Source: CAYNST01 sp964546435 (lineage in GTDB: Bacteria > Pseudomonadota > Gammaproteobacteria > Pseudomonadales > Cellvibrionaceae). From it: DNA of 64,000 nucleotides. The stretch's first letter is position 1; each line of letters begins with the position of its first letter. Below the pieces are notes generated by a model. The model had not been told where the DNA came from and did no database searches. It was given only the letters and a program-made list of their open reading frames with translations. Of this stretch, positions 7,370-15,725 are shown in pieces. The stretch is taken from NCBI GenBank assembly GCA_964546435.1, contig CAZJKJ010000010.1, positions 1 to 64,000 of the forward strand. The letters are read 5' to 3'. The position numbers were made by a program, and so were the translations under genes.

Positions 7370-8617
7370 ATGATCCGTATTAAAATCGATATCCCAACGA
7401 AATCGCGCGCAAGCGACGATGACACCACGTGTATACTCACACTCAACGAGGACCTGTTGGCGACGGCGGGCCATGGCCTTTGGACGCAGCTCGATGCGCA
7501 GATCGACACTGTTCTGGTTGAGGCCTTCAGTCGTCTGATCGGCTACGAGCGCTACCCGGATGATCGCAGCAACACATTTCACAGCGAGGACTGGCAGGGT
7601 CTGATCTTTAGTGCCATGGTGATGGGGCAACAGAAGTGGCAGCTGGCCATGGCCGCACATCCCGAGGCGCACCATGAGCTTGAGGGCTACGTTAATAACG
7701 CACTGCATGATGCCCTGGATAAGAAAGGCTGGTACGAAGATGCCGCCTGGATGGCCGTGAGCGAGGCGCTGAATGAGAATTTCGCCGGGCAGATTGTTGA
7801 TCAGATCGAAGGCGGGCTGCGTCTGGCCGGACTTCGCGATCTGATCGATAGCGGATTGCTCGATAAACTGGAAGATAGCGTGAGAGATGCTGCCGAGCAC
7901 GGCGCGCAGCTGCAGGATCAATCCTCACCGCTGGAGATGATCAGTGGTGCCTGCAACATCCCCATTGTCTATGTGGAGCGCCGCGCAGGCAATTGGCTAG
8001 AGGATGATATGCTCCAGTGCGATGCGAACCACGGCTCGGCTGAAAAAGTTATTCCGGATGAGGGCTTCAAGTGCTTTCTGAGGCTGGTCAATTTCTCAGC
8101 CAGAGACTGGGTCACCAATATGCGCGTTCTGCACAAGGTCAATCTCACCGATCCGGATCAGTGCCGTCACGCGGATGCCTGGAGAGCATTACTGGAGCAG
8201 GGCGATCGTGCTCTGGGCATCAACAAGGCGCGCCCACCGGCGGTGTCTTTTGAAAATGCGATCGAGATGATCGACAACTCCAATGGCTACGGAAGCCCAA
8301 CCGTCATTATTAACGTATCGCTATCAACAATGATAAGCATGGTCGCAGGAAAAGACCTGTTGATCAAGGATGGCGGTCTGATTGGTGTTCACGATTTCGG
8401 CAGCGGCTCCGGCCACATGCTGGATCTGGAGGCGCCGGTCGTGGTGCCGGCAGATTTGAGTCGGTGGGCGCCCGCCGAGGGCAGGGGGCACTACGGCCGA
8501 TTCACCTTCAATGCGGTCTATGGCTTTGTTGAATCGGCTTTCGATGCAGACGTGCGGGTAGTCAGCCAGCAGGCGCCGGATCCGAGCCAGGATGCGCAGA
8601 TGGGCATCGATCTTTAG
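7370..8617 (+). CDS. Shorter paralogue of the 590-residue unknown family
   Basis: This 415-residue protein matches the N-terminal and C-terminal thirds of the product of 5458-7230 but lacks its middle segment of about 170 residues. Shared landmarks include MIRIKID, VIPDEGFKCFLRLVNFSARDW, NLTDPDQCRHADAWRALLEQ, and DGGLIGVHDFGSGSGHMLDL. The two shared regions therefore probably form separate domains and the middle segment is an insertion. Identity is moderate, so this is an old duplication compared with the truncated copy at 25127. AAGGCAGGTG precedes the ATG. Function is unknown. Confidence 0.75.
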   Translation: MIRIKIDIPTKSRASDDDTTCILTLNEDLLATAGHGLWTQLDAQIDTVLVEAFSRLIGYERYPDDRSNTFHSEDWQGLIFSAMVMGQQKWQLAMAAHPEAHHELEGYVNNALHDALDKKGWYEDAAWMAVSEALNENFAGQIVDQIEGGLRLAGLRDLIDSGLLDKLEDSVRDAAEHGAQLQDQSSPLEMISGACNIPIVYVERRAGNWLEDDMLQCDANHGSAEKVIPDEGFKCFLRLVNFSARDWVTNMRVLHKVNLTDPDQCRHADAWRALLEQGDRALGINKARPPAVSFENAIEMIDNSNGYGSPTVIINVSLSTMISMVAGKDLLIKDGGLIGVHDFGSGSGHMLDLEAPVVVPADLSRWAPAEGRGHYGRFTFNAVYGFVESAFDADVRVVSQQAPDPSQDAQMGIDL

Positions 8618-8671
8618 CGCCCTGGCGCCAGGGAAAACCAGCAAAGCTCAGTAATCAAGCGAGGAAAAATC

Positions 8672-8755
8672 CCCGCATTCAAGGCCAATGTGACGGTTGC
8701 GGGCGGGCACTTAAGAGATCCGGACAGGGACGCCGACAGCAGCTACTTGGCGTAA
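8672..8755 (+). pseudogene. 3' remnant of a third family member
   Basis: These bases closely match the last 25 or so codons of the gene at 5458-7230, including CCAATGTGACGGTTGCGGGC and the following GGGCACTTAAGAG, but no upstream coding sequence is attached. A terminator like the one after 5458-7230 follows. This looks like the leftover of a deleted or recombined tandem copy. Confidence 0.8.
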
Positions 8756-8768
8756 ACCCCGACACGCA

Positions 8769-8798
8769 CAAAAAAGGGCAGTCCGGCTGCCTTTTTTG
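8769..8798 (+). terminator. Copied Rho-independent terminator
   Basis: AAAAAAGGGCAGTCC pairs with GGCTGCCTTTTTT. It is homologous to the terminator at 7245-7272 and can act in both directions, which would also serve the convergent gene ending at 8846. Confidence 0.8.
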
Positions 8799-8845
8799 TT
8801 GCCTGTTGCTTGCGACCGATCGGGAGGGCTGCGCGCCGGCCGTTA

Positions 8846-10297
8846 TTATCGCCTGCGCTGCTGGACCTCAAAGTAGCGCGGATCCGCCAACTGGTGTGAT
8901 GCCTCGATCGGCTCTCGAAAGCGCCAGGCCGATACGAACGCGAGGCTCTCATTTTGCCGCAGGTGCGTAATCGCCTGAGATAGCTCCTCCTGCACGCCAA
9001 GTCGCAGGGCCACCGCGCGCTCGCAGTTAAGCCAGGGCTTAAACCGGTAGCTGCCAATGATGCCCTCGCGAGACAATCGGGCAAGAACCAGATAGCCAAG
9101 ATTGCAAAGGTGGGCGTGCTCGCCCTCATCGTAGGAGGGCACGGTCATATTGAGCACAATGTTAATGAGCTCCTGCGGCACCTTGTGATGCCGAAGGGTG
9201 GCCGCGCAGGCCTCAAGGCCGTTATGCCCCCAGAGGTGCTGCTGGATCTCCAGGGCGTGCCGATGCGGGTTAAGGCTGATCGCCCGGGCAAGGCCGCGCA
9301 TGCCCTGCGGGCCGACGCTGATCGCCCCTGCCATCGGGGGGAGCGCGATCATCATGCTCATCCACTTAAGCAGATTCATATCGCGCAGGCTTTTGGTAAG
9401 GGCGCTGCGCCCGCTCATGTGATCAAGAATGTACGCGGTCCCGACCTGCGCCCGGTAGTGCGCCTCTGCAAAATTAAGCCCGGTGCGCCAGTCTTGCGCG
9501 GGTGTGGCCTCGGGGCTGCGAAGCTCACCCAGAAGATCCTCAATGAGCCTTTGTGCTCCGTAGCGCTTAAGCGCCTGGGCGGGCGATAGATCAGCGCCGA
9601 TAAGGCCCTTATCGCCCAGCAGATTGATGGCAACGAACCCGAGCGCATAGTCATGGATCAGAAGATAAATCAGATCTTCAGTGGCGGTATCGGGACTCTC
9701 CCCGAGCGCCTCAAGATCCGCCACAGTGTAGGGTCTTGCGATGGCGGGCATTGGGAGGCTCCCCTTGCGCATCGCCCGCAGCAGCCGCTCGGTGGTATCG
9801 GGGTTGATCGCGGCGCGTGTTTCGCTCGGGGCAAGCCCTGGCTGCGCGCTCCAGGGGGCGGGATCGGTAAAGCAACACGTAATCGCATCGGGGTAGAGTT
9901 TTTGCAGATGAGCCCCGGCAAGCCAAAACCCGCCATGAACGGTGTGATCACACACATGTAGCGGATCGGTTTGAAGTAAGCTTGTATCGATCCAGGTCTG
10001 CACGCCCTGCTTACTGGTCAGTGGCGGCAGGCGTTGGTAGCTCTGGGAGGTGAGCCCCTCGCTTTTTAAAAACGCAGGATCAAGCACAAGCGAGCTCTCA
10101 CCGACGAGCCCCTCCAGGCGCTCGGGTGAGACGAGGCGCGCCCCGCTAAAGAGGATCTGTATTCGCTCCCCGGAGGGCTTCTTTAGAATCAGGCCGTGCA
10201 GAGTGTCACCGCAATCCGCATCTGGCACTGCGGCAGCAGGATCGGTCGTACAGGGGATGCCAAGCTGCAGGGCTATCTTGATGACAGAGTGCTTCAT
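8846..10297 (-). CDS. YbaK-like / HDOD domain protein
   Basis: A 483-residue soluble protein. The N-terminal segment (VIKIALQLGIPCTT, then GLILKKPSGERIQILFSG) resembles YbaK-type aminoacyl-tRNA deacylase folds. Residues about 200-400 resemble an HDOD signalling domain: LIYLLIHDYALGFVAINLL, then LSPAQALKRYGAQRLIEDLL, the helix-LG-helix pattern typical of that family. Proteins joining these two domains are known in gammaproteobacteria, where their role is unclear. HDOD domains usually lack catalytic HD residues and act in regulation. Promoter-like sequence follows the start at about 10343-10367. The assignment rests on pattern similarity only. Confidence 0.6.
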   Translation of the reverse strand: MKHSVIKIALQLGIPCTTDPAAAVPDADCGDTLHGLILKKPSGERIQILFSGARLVSPERLEGLVGESSLVLDPAFLKSEGLTSQSYQRLPPLTSKQGVQTWIDTSLLQTDPLHVCDHTVHGGFWLAGAHLQKLYPDAITCCFTDPAPWSAQPGLAPSETRAAINPDTTERLLRAMRKGSLPMPAIARPYTVADLEALGESPDTATEDLIYLLIHDYALGFVAINLLGDKGLIGADLSPAQALKRYGAQRLIEDLLGELRSPEATPAQDWRTGLNFAEAHYRAQVGTAYILDHMSGRSALTKSLRDMNLLKWMSMMIALPPMAGAISVGPQGMRGLARAISLNPHRHALEIQQHLWGHNGLEACAATLRHHKVPQELINIVLNMTVPSYDEGEHAHLCNLGYLVLARLSREGIIGSYRFKPWLNCERAVALRLGVQEELSQAITHLRQNESLAFVSAWRFREPIEASHQLADPRYFEVQQRRR

Positions 10298-10543
10298 AAG
10301 GATCGGTAACCTGGTCTTGGGGGTGGGTTAAACCGCGCACTTCATTAGATATAATTTTAGCCATAAAATCCGGCACTATCGAGTGCGCAATCTGCATTTT
10401 ACACAGGAGTTCTTACGGGCACATCGGGATAAACATTAAGCTATGTGAGGGGCTGTGCCCCGATGCGGATGCAGCCGCCGATTTTTTAAGGTGGTGGCGC
10501 TTAAGAGCATTTTATGGCGAGAATAAAGATGCGATTGAAAAAA

Positions 10544-10587
10544 ATAAAAAAAACTGCCGCCTTCGATAATTGAATTTGACGGCAGTC
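10544..10587 (-). terminator. Rho-independent terminator for 10611-11180
   Basis: Read on the minus strand, ACTGCCGTC and GGCGGCAGT form a stem followed by a run of eight T. The rest of 10298-10543 holds the promoter-like block of the minus gene at 10297 and no gene that I can see. Confidence 0.75.
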
Positions 10588-10610
10588 TCGTACGGGCGCT
10601 GCGGGCGTAA

Positions 10611-11180
10611 CTAGAATGAGCCTGCAGGGGTGTTTTGCGCGCCTTCTTGTCGGTACCATTCGTAATTGGTAGCCCGATAAAGATCCTGCTCAAGGGCGCA
10701 CGAGTTATTGATCGCGGCGGCTGCGCGCGCGATCGCTCTCCAGTCTGAGTCCCCGATCGATGAGCCGCCACCGCCATAGTGACCCATCTTAACGGGGCCG
10801 CTCGCCCGGAGCATCACCGGGTGCTCCATGATGCGCTGATCGTAATAAATCGAGATCAGATCGTCGCGGCTCAAAAGCGCTTTAGCCGCCGCAAGGGTTG
10901 CCGCCTGCGCGCCTGAGAAGCGCTGTGCGGTCTCGGCGATTATCTGCTCACACTCATCGGCCTGCAGCCGGTTAAAAAGAACGACCGAGCCGTAGACGTG
11001 ACGCTCTTTCGCATCAATGGCATCAGAATTGAGGTTGTAGCCAATCAAAGGACAGAGCGCAACACTCACCCCCTTTGCCCCGAGCGGTCGAATAAGCAAC
11101 TCAAGTCGAGCCCGCTCGTTGATGATGAGTCCTTTTTCATTTGCCCGGTGATAAAACTCATTAAGTGGGATTCTGTGCAT
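10611..11180 (-). CDS. Unknown protein, paralogue of 50984-51532
   Basis: A 189-residue protein. It aligns with the product of 50984-51532: LNEFYHRANEKGLIIN against INELYHLASAKGLVTN; VYGSVVLFNRLQADECEQI against ALGAIVIFKDLTKKEYARI; ALLSRDDLISIYYDQRIM against RLLARDDALYVFRDDKLL. The C-terminal ends differ: here a Gly/Ser-rich stretch and a helix. No family is recognised. It has its own AT-rich island upstream (about 11189-11222) and a clear terminator downstream. Confidence 0.7.
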   Translation of the reverse strand: MHRIPLNEFYHRANEKGLIINERARLELLIRPLGAKGVSVALCPLIGYNLNSDAIDAKERHVYGSVVLFNRLQADECEQIIAETAQRFSGAQAATLAAAKALLSRDDLISIYYDQRIMEHPVMLRASGPVKMGHYGGGGSSIGDSDWRAIARAAAAINNSCALEQDLYRATNYEWYRQEGAQNTPAGSF

Positions 11181-11296
11181 GGGGTGGTCTCTCTTAAAAT
11201 AATATTAAACTAATTATATCTTATGACACAATTGTGGGCAATAACTGAGGCCCGGGCATCGGTGCGCCAAATATGCCCCGAGCCGCAATTCACGGT

Positions 11297-11530
11297 CTAC
11301 TTTTGCTTAAACCCGTGGATAAGCTTCTGCGCGATGAGCCGGTGCGGCTTTTTGATCGCAAAGAGCACGCTGAGCGCCCCGCCGACAATCGCTATCAAAG
11401 GCCACACAATTGAGTCTTCAGGCCCTGCGGCCCAAAGCCCATAGGCGCCGTAGGCGATCGCGGCAAACCCGAGAAGATAATCCATGGTGGTTGCGAATCT
11501 GGATTCGGTAAGGCTAAGTAATGCTTTCAT
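11297..11530 (-). CDS. Small membrane protein with two transmembrane helices
   Basis: A 77-residue protein with hydrophobic segments at about residues 17-37 (DYLLGFAAIAYGAYGLW) and 42-60 (VWPLIAIVGGALSVLFAI), ending in a basic tail (KKPHRLIAQKLIHGFKQK). It is therefore likely an inner-membrane protein with a cytoplasmic C-terminus. No Shine-Dalgarno is obvious. An AT-rich island lies at 11579-11608. Function unknown; size and topology would fit a holin, but nothing else supports that. Confidence 0.6.
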   Translation of the reverse strand: MKALLSLTESRFATTMDYLLGFAAIAYGAYGLWAAGPEDSIVWPLIAIVGGALSVLFAIKKPHRLIAQKLIHGFKQK

Positions 11531-11694
11531 GAGCGCTATTAAAACCTGCTGCTTGGCGGTGGGGGCGGTGATGCCCGTTTAAATAAATAGTATAGTAATA
11601 AATATTGGGCAGTCAAATACGCAAGGCCGCGCCCAGGCTCAGGCGCCACGCAAAAAAGCGCGACCCGCTCACCTCGCCCCTGCCCGCCGGGTCT

Positions 11695-12348
11695 TTAGCC
11701 CGGGTAGCAGCTCTTTAAGCTCTCGTACACCTCATCGGCAAACTGCGCGCCATTAACATCTGCTGCCGCAAGGATCGATGCGAGCACCTCATTATCTTCC
11801 CTCCCATCCCAGATCTTGATATAGGTGCCAAGCTTGTAGCCATGATCCTGGCGAAAGCGGTTCAGGATGTTCTTACCGACATACTGCAGATACAGCGCCT
11901 GAAAGCTCATCTGGCAATCCTCAAGCAGAGAGCTAAAAAGCGGCACCGAAAAGCGCCTGGCCGCGGCAAGACCGGTCAGTAAATCAAGCTTACCAAGGGT
12001 GTCCATTTGTCTGAAGTGGTACTCGAGCCCATCGAATTTTACCGAACTCACCCCAAGGGCAAGATCGGTTGCGGCCTGCTGGGCGGCCTTTTCAAGATCC
12101 CCCGCGTGCTCAATGATCATCATAGCGAGCGCAAAGTGCCAGATATCGACCATCTCCATCTGCAGCTGGGCAAGATCGCGATCTTGCTTCTTCCACCACT
12201 TCCAGCCGTGATGCTCCATAGCCTCAGCCGATTCGAGCATGATCGCACGCGCCCAGGGGTAGCCTGCGCTGAGCCAGTCGGGGTTGATCCTGGTGTTGAT
12301 GCCGTTCTGCAGACCGAGCATGGTGCGAAGCTGGGTGGATGTAAGCAT
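11695..12348 (-). CDS. All-alpha (MazG-superfamily) dUTPase
   Basis: A 217-residue hydrolase expected to convert dUTP to dUMP and pyrophosphate, which supplies thymidylate synthase. The signature of the all-alpha dUTPase family is visible near residues 37-75: LESAEAMEHHGWKWWKK followed by QLQMEMVDIWHFAL, giving the two acidic E..E and E..D magnesium-binding motifs. AGGA lies about eight bases before this ATG; the frame extends upstream but through the promoter. Together with the NrdA/NrdB, ThyA, DHFR and glutaredoxin genes it forms a dTTP supply set. Confidence 0.85.
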   Translation of the reverse strand: MLTSTQLRTMLGLQNGINTRINPDWLSAGYPWARAIMLESAEAMEHHGWKWWKKQDRDLAQLQMEMVDIWHFALAMMIIEHAGDLEKAAQQAATDLALGVSSVKFDGLEYHFRQMDTLGKLDLLTGLAAARRFSVPLFSSLLEDCQMSFQALYLQYVGKNILNRFRQDHGYKLGTYIKIWDGREDNEVLASILAAADVNGAQFADEVYESLKSCYPG

Positions 12349-12386
12349 GAGAGGTTCCTGAGTGAAGTGATGGCTTAAAACGGGAG

Positions 12387-12426
12387 AAATAATGACTATA
12401 TTATATAGCATAATATATAAACTGTC
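12387..12426 (-). promoter_or_regulatory. Promoter-like AT-rich island for dUTPase
   Basis: The 40-base block holds ACTATATTATATAGCATAAT plus flanking A/T and lies about 40 bases upstream of the dUTPase start. Confidence 0.5.
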
Positions 12427-12601
12427 AATGAATGGGTGAGTATTGTGCCTTTATATCTTGCCACCGCGCCGGCGCAAGAGGCGGCATCGCAAATAAAATT
12501 GTGAATACCCAATACTGCGGCTATATTTTTTACCGTGCGGCCCGATTACGCGCGGGGCATCCGCCTTCGGCATCGCCCGATCATTACCCAGGAGCACGAT
12601 C

Positions 12602-13264
12602 ATGATCAGAATCCTTATAACCCTGGCCGCCCTGGCTCTAAGCGCAAGCGATGCGCTCGCAGATATGGTGCTATCGGATGCGGAAAAGGAGGCGATAAAA
12701 GAATACGTTGATGTGCGTGATTCGATGTGGCGCTCGATCATTGCCGGGGCGAAAAAATCTGAGACGATTAAGCCCTCAAGCGAGCTTGCCACAAACATGT
12801 GCCTGATAAGGACTAAAGAGGGGGGCATCGACTCGCTCGCGAGCATCTGCAATGAGGCAAAGCAATATAAAGACTGGATGTGGTTTGAGGTGCCCACGGG
12901 CGGCTCGATGTATTGCGGCTCACGCTACGCGATGACGCCCTTTATGGATGGATATCTCTCGATTGGCACCAATGGATGTACGGAGGATGTGTCGCTTTAT
13001 TTATTCAAACACGGCCAGACAAAAGGGATTGATCTTGACCCATCGACATTATCAATTGATGGGCGCACCTATGAGTTCGAATGGACGAGTTACGAGAACA
13101 CCTGGTATGAGGCCTTTAGTAACGCAAGGCGCATAGCGCTTTATTCAAAGGTTGAGGGCAAGGAGTATCTTGATACCCTCTCTGGGGATGGCTCAAGTGC
13201 GGCGCTGCGGTTTTTGCAGCTATACAACGGCCCCAAGCCTGCCAGTAAAAAGCCATCGCCCTAG
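12602..13264 (+). CDS. Secreted protein, 220 residues
   Basis: A predicted exported protein with a short signal peptide (MIRILITLAALALSAS, cleavage after ALA). AGGAG eight bases before the ATG supports the start. The mature part carries a helical region with DAEKEAIKEYVDVRD, four cysteines spread over residues 65-120 that could form disulfides, and tyrosine/tryptophan-rich strands (TYEFEWTSYENTWYEAF). No known family. It has a leader of about 100 bases containing a weaker AT-rich element (about 12520-12535). Confidence 0.65.
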   Translation: MIRILITLAALALSASDALADMVLSDAEKEAIKEYVDVRDSMWRSIIAGAKKSETIKPSSELATNMCLIRTKEGGIDSLASICNEAKQYKDWMWFEVPTGGSMYCGSRYAMTPFMDGYLSIGTNGCTEDVSLYLFKHGQTKGIDLDPSTLSIDGRTYEFEWTSYENTWYEAFSNARRIALYSKVEGKEYLDTLSGDGSSAALRFLQLYNGPKPASKKPSP

Positions 13265-13277
13265 CTGCCATGCGGCT

Positions 13278-14297
13278 CTAGGACGCATCAAGGGTGTGCG
13301 CCTGGAGCGTCTGGTTTGTCACATAATCACTCACCATCACCCAGCGGCTTCCCCGGGCAAGGCGTCTGTGCTCGCCCCGATAGTAGCGCTCATCGCGAAG
13401 GTTTCGAAAGTGCATTCGGTGATACCGAAGCTCGCCGGTGTGATCTGATGCGGTGCGCATCGCATCGCTCGCCCACAGATGGTGGATCTGCCGCGGTAGA
13501 TCCTCGGGGCTGCCAAGCATCTTTGGTCTGGCGGCTTTACCGGGTAGCCCCGGGTGCAGATGCTGGCCATCGGTTGCGCTATGGTAGATGCTCATCGCGG
13601 CGATCAGGCGCACCAGGTTAAACTGTATGATGCTGTCCTCGCGCGTGCTGGCGCTCAAAGGCGGCGCCCCTTCGGGCACCTCATAGTCCCTTACCATGCC
13701 CTGGTACTGGGAGTAGCTCGGGGTTAAGAGAATCTGCGGCCATTGATCCGAGGTGATACCAAGCTGCACCACGCAATCCGGGTTAAGCGCATCGCGATAG
13801 GCGATGCTGATATACAGAGCACCTGCCGACACCCCGGGCTCAAGGCGCACCTCGGGTCTTGGGATCTGAAGGTGCGCACATAACCCCATCCGGTAATTCT
13901 CGGCAAAGCCTGCAAAGCTGCCGTAGGTGACCAGACAGCTCGGCAGCTCCACCCCCTCGATAACGATCCCTGCGGGCATCGCAAGAATGAACGACTCAAA
14001 CGGCGGAGCAAATATCGCGTGCCGGGAGTAGTCAAAATGCGCATCGATAAGCCGTCGCACCATATCGGCTGACTCGGGAAAAATCGCACGCCTGCCGCTT
14101 TTGTCCCAGTAAAGCTCCTCAGCGAACACAAAAAAATCAACGCTTTGCAAAAAGTGCGGGTTCAGCGCGCAGATCCGGGCAAGGATGTCTCGATCGCCGA
14201 GCTTGCGCTCGCGTCTTGGCAGAGCCTTTCGTGCGGCGCGAATGCTTGTGCGGGTAAGGGTGGGGTAGATTTTATACAAAGTTTTACGGGTGCTCAT
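13278..14297 (-). CDS. Unknown protein with basic RHxxxxR C-terminal motif
   Basis: A 339-residue soluble protein. The N-terminus is very basic and helical. The middle has LPSCLVTYGSFAGFAE followed by ALYISIAY. The C-terminus is a basic aromatic segment, RYHRMHFRNLRDERYYRG, ending RWVMVSDYV. This arrangement faintly recalls the AcrVA2-type phage/plasmid proteins, which end in an RxHxRxGHxR-like tail, but I cannot confirm it. AGG six bases before the ATG fits. No AT-rich island lies directly upstream, unlike most genes here, so it may be co-transcribed with 14517-14681. Confidence 0.55.
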   Translation of the reverse strand: MSTRKTLYKIYPTLTRTSIRAARKALPRRERKLGDRDILARICALNPHFLQSVDFFVFAEELYWDKSGRRAIFPESADMVRRLIDAHFDYSRHAIFAPPFESFILAMPAGIVIEGVELPSCLVTYGSFAGFAENYRMGLCAHLQIPRPEVRLEPGVSAGALYISIAYRDALNPDCVVQLGITSDQWPQILLTPSYSQYQGMVRDYEVPEGAPPLSASTREDSIIQFNLVRLIAAMSIYHSATDGQHLHPGLPGKAARPKMLGSPEDLPRQIHHLWASDAMRTASDHTGELRYHRMHFRNLRDERYYRGEHRRLARGSRWVMVSDYVTNQTLQAHTLDAS

Positions 14298-14482
14298 GTC
14301 GGCCTGTGGCGGGATGATCGGGCAGAAGAGGGCGGGATTTTATCTCAGCTGCGCTGGCCGCGCACCGGCTTTTGCGCAGCCAGAGCATGATGTGAACATG
14401 CTGCCAAAGGCGCACGTAGCGCAGAAAAGATCCGGCCGGTCGCGGCCTCACCGATGGGGCATCAAGGGCCGGAAAGACAGGC

Positions 14483-14518
14483 AAAGCCCCGCGGCGGTGC
14501 GCTGGCGCCCCGGGGCTT
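14483..14518 (-). terminator. Possible hairpin terminator
   Basis: AAGCCCCG and CGGGGCTTT pair across a 19-base loop, right at the stop codon of the gene at 14517-14681. The T run is only three bases, so termination would be weak and readthrough into 13278-14297 is possible. Confidence 0.35.
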
Positions 14519-14681
14519 ACCCGAATATCATCGGATCGATGAAGCTTCGGGTCACACCGATCACCACGCACAGCGCGATGAGCACCAAAGCTGCCTTAAA
14601 AATATCGGCAAGGCAGCCGCGGGCATCCTTTTTGGCTTTGGGAAAGCCGTACCGATCAAGCTTTATCTTGTTGGTGTTCAT
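14517..14681 (-). CDS. Small single-span membrane protein (54 residues)
   Basis: A short gene with a GGAG seven bases before its ATG. The peptide has a charged N-terminus (MNTNKIKLDRYGFPKAKK), then a hydrophobic helix at about residues 27-44 (IFKAALVLIALCVVIGV), then RSFIDPMIFG. It follows the lipoprotein gene at 14752-15120 by about 70 bases on the same strand, suggesting an operon. Function is unknown. Confidence 0.6.
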   Translation of the reverse strand: MNTNKIKLDRYGFPKAKKDARGCLADIFKAALVLIALCVVIGVTRSFIDPMIFG

Positions 14682-14751
14682 GCTGCATCTCCAGTGGGCG
14701 CACGTTGCGCCCGGTGCGCCGGCTCAAAGTGCGCCGGCCGGTCAATCTCAT

Positions 14752-15120
14752 CTATGGCGGCCCAGAGGGCTCTGCCGGTCGTACCACAAGGCCAAAGCGC
14801 TGCTCGCAGTACTGGTCAATCTGCCCGATGTCGGCCTCGCTCGGCCGCTCAAGGCGCTCGGTAAGATGCGCCTTGCACTTTGCGATGAGCTCGGCCGAAG
14901 ATTCACTTTCAGGGGCCTTCACCGATCCTTGCAGCTGCCCGGAGGGCTCACCCGGAGCCTTCCGGGGGGCGCCCTCGCAGGCGGCGGCCGAGGCCAAAAT
15001 GAGCGCCATCAGCGCAAGCGACTTAAGTGCCTTAGCAGGCTTCACCAACCTCACCACCAGACCCTCCGGCTTGCGCGTTGTGTGGGGCGCGCGCCAAAAA
15101 GGGCGCCTTGTATCAAACAT
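14752..15120 (-). CDS. Putative small lipoprotein
   Basis: A 122-residue frame with a basic N-terminus and a hydrophobic segment ending ALILASAAAC, a weak lipobox (Ala at -3). The rest is Pro/Glu-rich (KAPESESSAELIAKCKAH, RPSEADIGQIDQYCEQRFG) and has two more cysteines. The start at 15120 lacks a good Shine-Dalgarno; an internal start nearer the hydrophobic segment is possible. It precedes a single-span membrane protein gene, a lipoprotein plus membrane protein pairing seen in spanins, although the coiled coil expected in an inner-membrane spanin is missing. Confidence 0.5.
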   Translation of the reverse strand: MFDTRRPFWRAPHTTRKPEGLVVRLVKPAKALKSLALMALILASAAACEGAPRKAPGEPSGQLQGSVKAPESESSAELIAKCKAHLTERLERPSEADIGQIDQYCEQRFGLVVRPAEPSGPP

Positions 15121-15226
15121 AGTTAAAATTGCCGGCAATCCATAATTTTTTTCTCCCCTGTGCCGCCTGCAGGCATGCCGCCTGGCCGAGGCGGCAGCTG
15201 CATCTGCGCCCGGGGCGGCGCTGTCA

Positions 15227-15532
15227 TTAGCCAGGAGGTGCGCCCAGGGGCTGCCGCCTTGCGGCCTTGCCGTAGCCGCTCACACTAAGACCAAGGGCCG
15301 GCCGAAACGCATCGGCAAAGCGCCTAACGCTCCCAGGCAGCGCCGAGCGCTCCTTATCGGTGAGCTTCACAATGAAGATATAGGCAAGCATCGAGGAATC
15401 CTCGCTCAGCACGTAATGAACCATCTCCTTGCGCACCGGCCGATCCGATGCGCCGGTGCTGCCAAGGATCATCTGTGCGGCCTTAAGCGCCTGGCAGGCG
15501 CTGATGCCATCGGGTAGAGCCGGAGTGCCCAT
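15227..15532 (-). CDS. Unknown protein, about 101 residues
   Basis: The coding pattern is convincing from MGTPALPDGISAC onward (DRPVRKEMVHYVLSEDSSM, LAYIFIVKLTDKERSALPG), with AAGGA about ten bases before this ATG. The frame extends further upstream through a His/Cys-rich stretch that crosses the promoter region of the divergent gene and is probably not translated. Soluble, no family recognised. Confidence 0.5.
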   Translation of the reverse strand: MGTPALPDGISACQALKAAQMILGSTGASDRPVRKEMVHYVLSEDSSMLAYIFIVKLTDKERSALPGSVRRFADAFRPALGLSVSGYGKAARRQPLGAPPG

Positions 15533-15682
15533 GGGCGCGAAATCCTTAAGTGGCAGGTTATGATCGTGCTCACAATATAGCGGCGCCTGGTGCCGGCTCA
15601 AAATAATTGTATGAACCGGCCATCGCCCGCCGCGCGGGCAGCGGCTGCAATTGTGCGGGCGATGGCAGCATTCCAAAGGGCG

Positions 15683-15711
15683 TGATATAATATGGCAATA
15701 ATTTATAAATG
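15683..15711 (+). promoter_or_regulatory. Promoter-like AT-rich island
   Basis: GATATAATATGGCAATAATT plus following A/T ends 15 bases before the ATG at 15726, leaving room for only a very short leader. Confidence 0.5.
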
Positions 15712-15725
15712 ATCGGATACACGTC

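Noticed and set aside
11297..11530. Holin assignment for the small two-helix membrane protein
   Set aside because: Size and topology fit but no endolysin or spanin gene lies nearby and no holin motif is recognisable.
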